From NCBI GenBank assembly GCA_964540005.1, contig CAZILN010000300.1, positions 1 through 6,504 on the forward strand: 6,504 nucleotides of DNA, written 5' to 3'. A model generated the notes under the pieces. It ran no database searches and was not told the DNA's origin. It saw only the letters and a list, made by a program, of their open reading frames with translations. This document shows positions 1 through 6,504 of this stretch, piece after piece (positions within the stretch are counted from its first letter, which is position 1; each line of letters starts with the position of its first letter). Position numbers and translations under genes: made by a program. This stretch comes from CAZILN01 sp964540005. GTDB taxonomy: Bacteria > Bacteroidota > Bacteroidia > Bacteroidales > SM23-62.

Positions 1-1533
1 GTATCAGGACTGATACTGGTTTACCTGTTCATAGAAACCTTTATCTGGCAAATGGCCGGGGGACTTCTGGTTGTTGTTGGAATTCCGGCTGTCACATGGT
101 TTGTTACAAGCAGTTTGCGTAAAGCCAGGGTGAAGATAATATCACCTGACCAGGAACTGCATATCCGCATAGCCAACCTGGTTAAGATCTACGGAAGGGA
201 CTCACGTGTAAGGCGGGATCTCCTGGCAGGCCGCATTATGGCCTCAAAGGCCGAAAATAGCCAGAGAGACCCGGGTACCGGATTTCAGGCTTTGATCTGG
301 CAGGTACCACTGCTTGCATTCCTTATATATTTTTCATGGATATACCTGATCAGCGGTTTCTGGCAGCTGGTTTCCGCTGTAGCATCATGGTATTTTGTAA
401 TCACTGTGCTGAAAGGATTCCGCAGGTTCTATTCTAATAAATTGTTCCGGATATTACATGCACTGATTATATATATAGTACCGCTTACTATTCTGACATT
501 CTTTCATTTAAACTGGTCAAACCTGGCCCTGGTTATTACAGTCGGTTTCCTGTGGTACCTTGGACTGGCCACTGAATACACAGTAAGACTTATCAGAAAG
601 GATGGGTTCGAGATAAAGAGGATCCCGAAGATATTCCGCTGGTTTGTATTATTTATAAAGATCATTCCGGGACTTGGGGCCAGGAAGGAACGATTCAAAG
701 CCCTCAGGGGGGTATCCCTGGAAATTGGAACCGGCATGTTTGGACTCCTTGGTCCTAATGGAGCCGGTAAGTCAACCATGATACGTACTGTCTGCGGTAT
801 CCTGGAACAGAGTTACGGTAAAATATGGATTAATGGTATCGATACACAGGAAAAGCGTGAGGAGTTGCAGGGACTTATTGGATACCTGCCCCAGGAATTC
901 GGGATGTATGAGAACATGACTGCAACGGACTATCTTGATTACCAGGCCATGCTTAAGGGTATTTCCGATCCGCAGCTTCGCAGCAAAAGGGTAAAAGAAG
1001 TAATAAATTCTGTTCATATGTGGGACAGCCGCAACAAGAAAATAGGCGCCTATTCAGGAGGTATGAAACAGCGCATCGGGATTGCACAGGTCCTGCTGCA
1101 CCTGCCCCGCATACTGGTTGTTGATGAACCTACCGCAGGGCTGGATCCGAGGGAGCGCATACGGTTCAGAAATTTACTGGTCGAACTGAGCCGGGAACGG
1201 ATCGTTATTTTTTCTACCCATATTATTGAAGACATATCGTCATCCTGCAGCACAATGGCTGTCATTAACAATGGTGAAGTCCTGTTCAACGGCACTCCGG
1301 CAGAAATGACAGAAATAGCCCGGGGCAGGGTGTGGAGAGTGATGCTTCCCGCCTCGGAATTTGAGGATCTTACACGCAACCTGCTGGTCATGCATCATAT
1401 GCGCGATGAAGACCAGATCAGGGTTCGCTGCATTTCGGCAGAAAAGCCCTTCGACACGGCGGTCGAAGAGCACCCCCTGCTGGAAGATGCTTACCTGTGG
1501 TTATTGCAATCGAGTAAAGAAAAAACGGCATAG
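1..1533 (+). CDS. Membrane-fused ABC transporter ATP-binding protein (5' end outside window)
   Basis: Probable energising subunit of an ABC-2 type exporter in the inner membrane; substrate unknown. The frame is open from base 1, and the 17 codons before the first ATG (base 52) encode a hydrophobic stretch, so the true start lies upstream and this is a 5'-partial gene. Numbering from that ATG, hydrophobic segments lie near 1-20, 80-100, 103-121, 133-151 and 155-172. A complete ABC ATPase domain follows from about residue 215: Walker A GPNGAGKST (234-242), Q-loop Q281, signature YSGGMKQ (334-340; Tyr replaces the usual Leu), Walker B ILVVDEP (354-360, catalytic E359), D-loop, and switch H390. 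A C-terminal extension of about 70 residues ends in a PLLEDAYLWLL-like motif, as in other ABC-2 exporter ATPases. All motifs needed for ATP hydrolysis are present. The permease gene starts 21 bases downstream and is its likely partner. Family assignment is firm; the transported molecule cannot be told from sequence. Confidence 0.93.
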   Translation, partial: VSGLILVYLFIETFIWQMAGGLLVVVGIPAVTWFVTSSLRKARVKIISPDQELHIRIANLVKIYGRDSRVRRDLLAGRIMASKAENSQRDPGTGFQALIWQVPLLAFLIYFSWIYLISGFWQLVSAVASWYFVITVLKGFRRFYSNKLFRILHALIIYIVPLTILTFFHLNWSNLALVITVGFLWYLGLATEYTVRLIRKDGFEIKRIPKIFRWFVLFIKIIPGLGARKERFKALRGVSLEIGTGMFGLLGPNGAGKSTMIRTVCGILEQSYGKIWINGIDTQEKREELQGLIGYLPQEFGMYENMTATDYLDYQAMLKGISDPQLRSKRVKEVINSVHMWDSRNKKIGAYSGGMKQRIGIAQVLLHLPRILVVDEPTAGLDPRERIRFRNLLVELSRERIVIFSTHIIEDISSSCSTMAVINNGEVLFNGTPAEMTEIARGRVWRVMLPASEFEDLTRNLLVMHHMRDEDQIRVRCISAEKPFDTAVEEHPLLEDAYLWLLQSSKEKTA

Positions 1534-1554
1534 TCCGGGCAGAAACTGTTCATC

Positions 1555-2280
1555 ATGAAGAAAATTTTTAATAAATACCTGCGCATCCAGGGAAACATAC
1601 TCAGGCTGGCCCGCTATAATATGAAAATAGTATTCGGGGGCAAGTTTATCTACTTTATCCTGGGTGCTTTTGGTTTCTTTTTACTCATCGGTATCATCAT
1701 GGCTGTGGAAGATAACAACCTGGAGGTCGAAGATATGTACGGGCTCCTGATATTCCCGGCAATTCTCCTTGTCTTCTATCCATCGGTATTTGGCATACAG
1801 AATGATGCCGACCAGCGGACCCTGGAGATAATTTTCGGCATACCAGATTACCGGTACAAAGTCTGGCTGGTCCGTATGATAATGGTACTTGTAATAGTAT
1901 TTATATTGTTGCTGGGCTTTGCTGCCCTTACCCATTATGCCATGATCAGTATCCCTTTGTTGAGAATGGTACTGCATCTTATGGTCCTGGTCATGTTTAC
2001 CATGAGCCTTGGCTTTTGCGTATCAACCATTGTTAAGAACGGCAATGCTGCTGCAGTCATAATGGTGGTCTTCGGTCTGGTGTTCCTCATCCTGGCTGAT
2101 GAGCTGGATGAATCAAAATGGAATATATTTTTAAATCCATTTCTGGAAGGCAGTAATATCAATGAAGTTGTCTTTCATGAGTCCATCCGTCAGAACAGGA
2201 TAATAATGATCATTTCCAGCATTGTCTTAATGCTGCTGGGATTGCTTAACCTGCAGAACCGGGAGAAGTTCCTGAGATAA
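1555..2280 (+). CDS. ABC-2 type transporter permease
   Basis: A 241-residue integral membrane protein, probably the membrane-spanning partner of the ATPase encoded just upstream. About six hydrophobic segments are visible, near residues 28-50, 62-80, 106-125, 135-157, 166-182 and 216-232. The N-terminus is basic and amphipathic (MKKIFNKYLRIQGNILRLARYNMK), and a conserved-looking cytoplasmic stretch (DADQRTLEIIFGIP, near 84-97) sits between helices 2 and 3. In ABC-2 permeases this is where a coupling segment with 'E..R.T.E.L...P' character is found. The order ATPase then permease with a 21-base gap argues for one transcript. No Shine-Dalgarno sequence precedes the ATG, which is usual in Bacteroidota. 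The start is supported by the positively charged N-terminus before the first helix. The subfamily and the substrate remain unknown. Confidence 0.87.
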   Translation: MKKIFNKYLRIQGNILRLARYNMKIVFGGKFIYFILGAFGFFLLIGIIMAVEDNNLEVEDMYGLLIFPAILLVFYPSVFGIQNDADQRTLEIIFGIPDYRYKVWLVRMIMVLVIVFILLLGFAALTHYAMISIPLLRMVLHLMVLVMFTMSLGFCVSTIVKNGNAAAVIMVVFGLVFLILADELDESKWNIFLNPFLEGSNINEVVFHESIRQNRIIMIISSIVLMLLGLLNLQNREKFLR

Positions 2281-2292
2281 TTATTTTTTTTT
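2254..2292 (+). terminator. Possible weak terminator of the ABC operon
   Basis: CAGAAC (2254-2259) can pair with GTTcCTG (2268-2274) with one bulged C, leaving an 8-base loop, and a T9 tract lies at 2284-2292. The hairpin is short, bulged and inside the permease coding region, and nine bases separate it from the T tract. The T tract right after the stop codon is the stronger part of the signal. Confidence 0.3.
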
Positions 2293-2308
2293 AACATTTC
2301 CATTAACA

Positions 2309-2336
2309 AGCAGACTAAATAGGTAAAAGTCCTGCT
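2309..2336 (-). terminator. Possible hairpin after the amidohydrolase gene
   Basis: AGCAGAC (2309-2315) pairs with GTcCTGCT (2329-2336) around a 13-base loop, with one bulge. Read on the minus strand it lies about 44 bases past the amidohydrolase stop codon and could end that transcript. It is followed by TGTTAATGG, not by a clean T run. A run of A and T only appears further on, so this is a weak candidate. Confidence 0.25.
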
Positions 2337-2379
2337 GGGTCGAGATTTTCGCTGACAAGCCGGGAACAGATATTTGCTG

Positions 2380-3813
2380 TTACGCATTCAGCACTTTCCA
2401 GTCCAGTTGCTTCATCAGCTCATACTTTTCCTCCAGCTTAAATAGCTTGCGGGCATTCTGATGCATGATAACATCGGTCATTTCAAGGGCCTGCTCCAGT
2501 TCGATCCATCCTTCCTCCACCAGTTCGGAGAGGGCCAGTGAAATCCCTTTGCGGGCAATCACAGCATGGCCATATACCAGCTCTACCGGCATATAGTCCC
2601 CTCCGAAAGTGACTATCTTGTTAAGGGGAACGGTCATTATGAATTTCTTCAGGAAATCCTTTGCCGCTATTGGATTTATGATCCAGGCCCAGCACATGTC
2701 CATATAGGCATTTGAGTACTGCTTACCCACAGCCAGCATGTCCTCATAGTAGGGATAAGAGATATGAAAGAAATCCCATTTTGTTTCCGGACCGAGGCGG
2801 CAAAGATCAGTGGCAGCTGCTGCATTTCCGTTGACCCTCCCCAGGGGCATATAGTCATATCCTGCATAATACCCTGTATGTACCTTCACGGGCAGGTCCA
2901 TTGCAGTTGCCTTATCAACGGCATACCAGAACAGGTGGTCCTCCAGTCTCTTTTTATCCCCGGGGGCCGGTTCCTTCCCCGAGAGTTTGTCCTTAAATAC
3001 CTGCCGGACCTGGTCCGCCCCCACCCTTTCAAAATCAATATTCCTGCTGTAGGCAGTGGCGCACTTTATGGCCACAGACCACTTGCCATACCAGTCGAAC
3101 CACCAGTCTATCACGGCGTGCCAGTCAGACAGGTCATTAACAGAAATACCTGCCTTTTCAGCGTAACTTTCGGCACCTGCATCCTCAATCATATTATTGA
3201 TATGCAGGTCGGACATCAGCAGTTCAGGCTGTTCCGATTCGAGGAAGGGCCACTGGTTCACCTGGCAGGATTCAATATTGGACAGTTCCTGAATAACCTT
3301 CCTGTAATACCCGGGTGAAATGAGATCATGGTACTTCTCATTCAACTCCCCTATCCTGTCCCCGGTTAGATCCTCTATACCATAAAGATCCTGCAGGCTT
3401 ATCAGGACATTCTGTCCGTACCCGGTATACTTAAGGTAAGGCCACAAAGGCTCGATCAACTTCCACTTTTCGTTGATTGACAGATCATTGGAGTAGAAAT
3501 TATTATAATCCCTGCTGTTCATGCCCGCAACGGCCATATCCGAATCAAAATAATGTGAAAAGAGGTAGGACCAGTCATTGGATTTCCCCCAGATCTCCTC
3601 CCCTGCTTTTACCCGCTCCGATTCATTCATCAGATGTTCGTGTGTATCAATATAGGTGGTCTGAAATACTTTCTCAGTGATCAGTTCCCTGATCCTGCGC
3701 TGAGCTTTCGGGGTCTGATTGCAGGATGTAATGAGTCCGGGTACCGCCAGTCCGGCCACTCCCAGTCCTCCGTACTTAAAAAAATCACGTCGCTTAAATG
3801 GTGTGTCAGGCAT
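2380..3813 (-). CDS. Tat-exported lipoprotein, metal-dependent amidohydrolase superfamily
   Basis: Likely extracytoplasmic hydrolase (or lyase/decarboxylase) of the amidohydrolase superfamily, 477 residues; substrate unknown. The start was set at base 3813 because a textbook signal follows at once: twin-arginine motif KRRDFFK (7-13), a Gly/Ala-rich hydrophobic stretch, and a lipobox ITSC with Cys31. The open frame reaches back to 4038, but that part crosses the A/T-rich gap and the neighbouring gene and is noncoding. Metal-ligand candidates appear in superfamily order: H58-x-H60 (IDTHEH), K250 (SVAIKCATAY, possibly carboxylated), H312 (KVHTGYY), H350 (DFFHISYPYY) and D406 (FGGDYMP). The C-terminal half (HTG, H-x-SYPYY, FGGD) resembles the Amidohydrolase_2/FluG-like group (PF04909). 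Residues 231-245 hold five tryptophans. Tat export fits an enzyme that folds around metal in the cytoplasm. Cys31 is followed by NQTPK with no acidic run, so it may face the periplasm and not the cell surface. The gene is divergent from the beta-helix lipoprotein gene. Confidence 0.88.
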   Translation of the reverse strand: MPDTPFKRRDFFKYGGLGVAGLAVPGLITSCNQTPKAQRRIRELITEKVFQTTYIDTHEHLMNESERVKAGEEIWGKSNDWSYLFSHYFDSDMAVAGMNSRDYNNFYSNDLSINEKWKLIEPLWPYLKYTGYGQNVLISLQDLYGIEDLTGDRIGELNEKYHDLISPGYYRKVIQELSNIESCQVNQWPFLESEQPELLMSDLHINNMIEDAGAESYAEKAGISVNDLSDWHAVIDWWFDWYGKWSVAIKCATAYSRNIDFERVGADQVRQVFKDKLSGKEPAPGDKKRLEDHLFWYAVDKATAMDLPVKVHTGYYAGYDYMPLGRVNGNAAAATDLCRLGPETKWDFFHISYPYYEDMLAVGKQYSNAYMDMCWAWIINPIAAKDFLKKFIMTVPLNKIVTFGGDYMPVELVYGHAVIARKGISLALSELVEEGWIELEQALEMTDVIMHQNARKLFKLEEKYELMKQLDWKVLNA

Positions 3814-3865
3814 GATTACAGCTTTTTTATTAATTTTATTCTGACAAATTACAAAAAACCAGCCG
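3814..3865. promoter_or_regulatory. Divergent intergenic region, presumed promoters for both flanking genes
   Basis: These 52 bases are strongly A/T-rich and separate two divergent start codons, so signals for both genes must lie here or reach into the coding regions. The Bacteroidota -7 element is TAnnTTTG. The best plus-strand match is TAATTTTA (3831-3838, last base differs), about 28 bases before the lipoprotein ATG. On the minus strand GTAATTTG (3852-3845) is a poorer match. No convincing -33 TTG partner was found for either. Leaders must be short. Confidence 0.35.
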
Positions 3866-5836
3866 ATGAGAGTACTGATATCCCTTTTAATTATTTGTGC
3901 AGGATGCCTGGTCATCCAGTCCTGTAACGACGATGAAACCGGGCCCACAGTAGAAGCAATTATTACCGCAGACAGTACTGCCACACCCGGTGATACCGTA
4001 TGGCTGTACTCGTATCGTTCTACCGGGGCTGATTCCATCCTCTGGTCTATTAATATTCAACCCGGAGCGGATACGATCCAGGATACAGGGAATGATACAG
4101 CCTACCTGATCCCTACCGTGAACGGTGTGTACAGCATTAAACTGACAGTTTCAAAAGGTAATGATAAACACAGCGCCTTTCACGATATTACAGTAAGTGG
4201 GGCCAACATACTCACCGGTACAATCAGCAATGATACCATACTTCCCAGCTTTGACACAGGCACCGGAGCTGATTACTTGGTTACTGGCATGCTGATTGTC
4301 AGTGCACGCCTGGAATTTGATGTACAGGTCGTGCTTGAATTCACAGAGCTGGCCGGGATTATTGTTACCCCCACAGGCAGCATTTTTGCCAACAATGTAA
4401 CTTTCAGAGCCAGCGAAGGCAACTGGAGGGGCATACAGTTGCTGAGCAAAGGGAATGTTTTTATCAGCTCAACTATCTCAGGGGGAGGATCAGAATCACT
4501 GACCCTCAATGCTGATGATAAAGCCAACCTGGTACTCAGCGAAAATGCCGAAGCCTCCCTTTCAGGTAATACCTTTTCAAAGTCCGGAGGCTATGGCCTG
4601 GTTATCAGGGATAATGCAAAACTCGTCTACAATGAGAATACCCTGACCAATGCATTTATAAACAATAAATTCATTTCGAATACCAAGGGTCCCATGCGCA
4701 TACCCGTATATTCACTGGCAAAGTTCAACTCCCCGGATCTGAGTAAGGCATCTGCCGGCACCTTTATTGAAATATATGAATCAGAACACGGGAGCAGCCT
4801 GGAATCCGATCCGGTAATCAATGATTTTGGAATACCCTATCACATTACCGGGGTGGTCACATTCAAAAAACCTCTCACTATTCTGAAGGGATGCGAAATA
4901 TATTTTGATGAGGATGCCGGTTTTGATATTTATTCCACCCTTCAGATCAACGGAACCACCAATGCTCCGGTTACCTGTGGCAGCCACTCCGGCACAACCG
5001 GATCCTGGTCAGGCATACATGTAAGGACATCGAATGCCATCATCAGCAATTCAAGCATACAGAACAGCGGGGGCAGCGAGATGCCCGGACTGGATGAAAA
5101 GGCGGCAGTGATCGTCGGGGGGAACCTGAACATGCAGAATTCTGCTGTTACAGGAAGCGGAGGCATAGGTTTGTGGCTCAGGGGTGAGGGAGCCATACAA
5201 TATGCCAGTAATTTCCAGGGAAACAGCTTCTCGGATAACCTGACCACCAATATACGGCTCGGACTGGATGATGTCCATAAAGTGATCTCCGGCAATACCC
5301 TCAGCCCTTTCTCCAGCGAAACACCCCTGGTTGAGATCAGGAAGGGGAAGTCGGATTTTCTTGACAACTGGCTGGATATCAGTACAGGAATTGATTACAG
5401 GGTGGTGGACAGCGTCAGCATAAAGAAGACAAAGAACCTGACTATCGAACCGGGAGTTAAAATAGAGTTTGCCCCTGGTACTGCTTTTAACATTTCAGGC
5501 AGCCTGAATGCCTCAGGCACTTCAGCCAAAGCTATAGAGTTCATTGGTGCTTCTACCACCCAGGGGTCCTGGCGGGGCATATTCATACAGACTGATAACT
5601 CGGTAGTCATGAAAAATGTGATCATCAGCGATGGGGGGGGTGATGCCACTGACAAAGCCAATGTGATCATTATGCCTGCGGCCCAAAGCGTAAGCATCAC
5701 CAATTCATCCATTACAAATTCTGCAGGTTATGCCGTACTGGTAAAAGCCGGGGCATCCGGCTTCGATATAAATGACGCCAGTTCATTCAACCAGCTTTCC
5801 GGTATACTGGGCGGGTATCACGATGAAAATAAGTAA
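3866..5836 (+). CDS. Surface lipoprotein with PKD-like domain and three beta-helix repeats
   Basis: Probable surface-exposed lipoprotein of 656 residues; no enzyme activity is evident. The N-terminus is a lipoprotein signal peptide (MRVLISLLII...) with Cys20 in VIQSC. Cys14 is a less likely alternative. Cys20 is followed by NDDE, matching the acidic export signal that sends Bacteroidota lipoproteins to the cell surface. Residues ~28-112 look like a PKD/Ig-like beta domain (GDTVWLYSY ... GVYSIKLTVS). The rest is three tandem units of about 190 residues, starting near 113, 307 and 500. Each has a Tyr-containing entry strand (GADYLVTG, GIPYHITG, GIDYRVVD), a 'G.L...GT' turn, the motif GNWRGI (185), GSWSGI (379) or GSWRGI (567), a Gly-rich turn (SGGGSE, NSGGSE, SDGGGD), then Asn/Ser-rich rungs. 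This is typical of right-handed parallel beta-helices (pectate-lyase-like fold). No catalytic set of a polysaccharide lyase was recognised, so binding or adhesion is as likely as catalysis. The DoxX gene follows after 30 bases, probably in the same transcript. Confidence 0.86.
   Translation: MRVLISLLIICAGCLVIQSCNDDETGPTVEAIITADSTATPGDTVWLYSYRSTGADSILWSINIQPGADTIQDTGNDTAYLIPTVNGVYSIKLTVSKGNDKHSAFHDITVSGANILTGTISNDTILPSFDTGTGADYLVTGMLIVSARLEFDVQVVLEFTELAGIIVTPTGSIFANNVTFRASEGNWRGIQLLSKGNVFISSTISGGGSESLTLNADDKANLVLSENAEASLSGNTFSKSGGYGLVIRDNAKLVYNENTLTNAFINNKFISNTKGPMRIPVYSLAKFNSPDLSKASAGTFIEIYESEHGSSLESDPVINDFGIPYHITGVVTFKKPLTILKGCEIYFDEDAGFDIYSTLQINGTTNAPVTCGSHSGTTGSWSGIHVRTSNAIISNSSIQNSGGSEMPGLDEKAAVIVGGNLNMQNSAVTGSGGIGLWLRGEGAIQYASNFQGNSFSDNLTTNIRLGLDDVHKVISGNTLSPFSSETPLVEIRKGKSDFLDNWLDISTGIDYRVVDSVSIKKTKNLTIEPGVKIEFAPGTAFNISGSLNASGTSAKAIEFIGASTTQGSWRGIFIQTDNSVVMKNVIISDGGGDATDKANVIIMPAAQSVSITNSSITNSAGYAVLVKAGASGFDINDASSFNQLSGILGGYHDENK
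4202..5836 (+). repeat. Three tandem ~190-residue beta-helix units within the lipoprotein
   Basis: The units align by their W-G-I motifs at residues 185-190, 379-384 and 567-572, a period of 194 and then 188 residues. Repeats 2 and 3 are the most alike (GI.Y, then a strand, 'L.I..G..I.F...A.F.I...L...GT', then GSW.GI). Repeat 1 is more diverged (GNWRGI; FTELAGIIV in place of the I.F strand). Repeat 3 is shorter and forms the C-terminal end. The similarity is at protein level; the DNA copies have diverged, so the duplication is old. Confidence 0.75.
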
Positions 5837-5866
5837 ACTGTGGATTGAAAACTCAATTAATATAAG

Positions 5867-6504
5867 ATGAAAAGTACAACGCTGAAGGGAACCAGCTTAA
5901 ACAGCATCAGCCTGTGGGTGCTGTCCATTCTTCGTATAGCCATCGGATGGCATTTCCTCTACGAAGGAATAGTTAAACTCACTGGTCCGGGCTGGACCTC
6001 AGCTTCATTCCTTCTCGAATCCAAATGGCTGTTTGCCGGATTGTTCCACTGGATCGCCAGCAATCCGGGTGCACTGCACATCGTGGATGTAATGAACATC
6101 TGGGGGCTCATACTGATCGGGCTGGGACTGATGCTTGGCCTCTTTTCCCGTTATGCCTCCGTTGGCGGAGTAGCTTTGCTGGCCCTCTACTATATTGCCA
6201 ATCCCCCCTTTATTGCCTCAAGCGGCGCCTTCCTGGAAGGGCATTATATCTGGATAGATAAAAACCTTATAGAACTGATCGCACTCACCGTTCTTACGCT
6301 GATTCCTACCGGATCATTTTTCGGACTGGAAGGATTGATCAGGATTTTGAGGATGAAGATCCATAAACCCATACCTGATCGGGCTGACGGACCTGCTGTA
6401 TCCGGACAGCCTGATGCCGGCCAGGCAGTAAACATTGAAAGGCGTGATATGCTGAAACACCTGGCCACCCTGCCGGTCCTGGGTATCTTCACCTATGCAG
6501 CCTT
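5867..6504 (+). CDS. DoxX-family membrane protein with C-terminal Tat-like segment (3' end outside window)
   Basis: Inner-membrane protein of the DoxX/DoxD-like family, named after the small subunit of archaeal thiosulfate:quinone oxidoreductase; the function of most bacterial members is unsettled. Translation from ATG 5867 gives 212 residues with no stop before the window edge. Four hydrophobic segments lie near 14-34, 76-94, 97-116 and 133-152. The family hallmark RIAIGWHFLYEGIVKL (23-38) covers the first, and NIWGLILIGLGLMLGLFSR (77-95) the second. Two tryptophans and a Pro-Gly (GPGW) sit in the first loop. After the fourth helix comes a basic stretch (IRILRMKIHKP), then a Pro/Ala/Gly linker, then ERRDMLK (191-197) and a new hydrophobic run that continues out of the window. 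This resembles a Tat signal placed inside the protein and not at its N-terminus. The A-rich leader (ATATAAG) before the ATG and the 30-base gap from the lipoprotein stop suggest cotranscription with it. Confidence 0.85.
   Translation, partial: MKSTTLKGTSLNSISLWVLSILRIAIGWHFLYEGIVKLTGPGWTSASFLLESKWLFAGLFHWIASNPGALHIVDVMNIWGLILIGLGLMLGLFSRYASVGGVALLALYYIANPPFIASSGAFLEGHYIWIDKNLIELIALTVLTLIPTGSFFGLEGLIRILRMKIHKPIPDRADGPAVSGQPDAGQAVNIERRDMLKHLATLPVLGIFTYAA

Noticed and set aside
2764..3318. 184-codon plus-strand open frame opposite the amidohydrolase gene
   Set aside because: It lies wholly antisense to a well-supported gene, has a Cys/Pro/His-rich composition unlike any family recognised, and no start context.
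3845..3852. Minus-strand GTAATTTG as the -7 promoter element of the amidohydrolase gene
   Set aside because: It does not fit TAnnTTTG spacing and no TTG element is found at the proper distance upstream; it is noted only as part of the intergenic region.
3814..4038. 75-codon N-terminal extension of the amidohydrolase reading frame up to an ATG at 4038
   Set aside because: It would overlap the signal peptide and PKD region of the divergent lipoprotein gene and cross the A/T-rich gap. The Tat signal and lipobox start exactly at the internal ATG at 3813, and such signals must be N-terminal.
4942..5367. 141-codon minus-strand open frame opposite the beta-helix lipoprotein
   Set aside because: Its Pro/Ser/Leu-rich composition is what is expected from the complement of a Gly/Asn/Ser-rich gene; no domain or signal is visible.
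3866..5836. Polysaccharide lyase call for the beta-helix lipoprotein
   Set aside because: The fold signature fits, but no conserved catalytic Asp/Lys/Arg set of pectate lyases or similar enzymes could be identified, so no enzyme function is assigned.
6025..6261. 78-codon plus-strand open frame inside the DoxX gene
   Set aside because: It is a shifted-frame shadow. The DoxX frame from 5867 has family motifs and clear membrane helices throughout.

Overview
The window looks like chromosomal DNA of a member of the Bacteroidota, plausibly a marine or gut-type Bacteroidales/Marinilabiliales relative. Three features point that way. One lipoprotein carries an acidic tail right after its lipobox cysteine (C-N-D-D-E), as in surface lipoproteins of this phylum. 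The gene starts have no Shine-Dalgarno sequences and several have A/T-rich leaders. The protein families (large ABC-2 export proteins, Tat lipoproteins, DoxX proteins) are also typical. No RNA gene, CRISPR array, insertion sequence or other mobile element was seen.

Layout. Bases 1-1533 (+) hold the 3' part of a polytopic membrane protein fused to an ABC ATPase; its start lies upstream of the window. It is followed after 21 bases by a six-helix ABC-2 type permease (1555-2280, +), so the two probably form one exporter. A 99-base convergent gap contains a T9 tract and weak hairpins. Next, on the minus strand, is a Tat-exported lipoprotein of the metal-dependent amidohydrolase superfamily (2380-3813). 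A 52-base, very A/T-rich divergent gap separates it from a plus-strand surface lipoprotein (3866-5836) built from a PKD/Ig-like domain and three tandem copies of a ~190-residue parallel beta-helix unit. After 30 bases a DoxX-family membrane protein begins (5867) and runs off the right edge. Its C-terminal tail carries a second twin-arginine motif just before a new hydrophobic segment.

How the genes may work together. The ABC pair is a self-contained export unit of unknown substrate. The remaining three genes all act outside the cytoplasm: a Tat-exported hydrolase, a probably surface-exposed beta-helix lipoprotein, and a membrane protein that may need both Sec and Tat. The lipoprotein and the DoxX gene are probably cotranscribed, and the hydrolase is divergent from them. 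A shared function is only inferred from position. The most interesting points are the DoxX protein with a late Tat-like motif, the triplicated beta-helix with a G8 tract in its third copy, and the Tat amidohydrolase with an apparently complete set of metal ligands.
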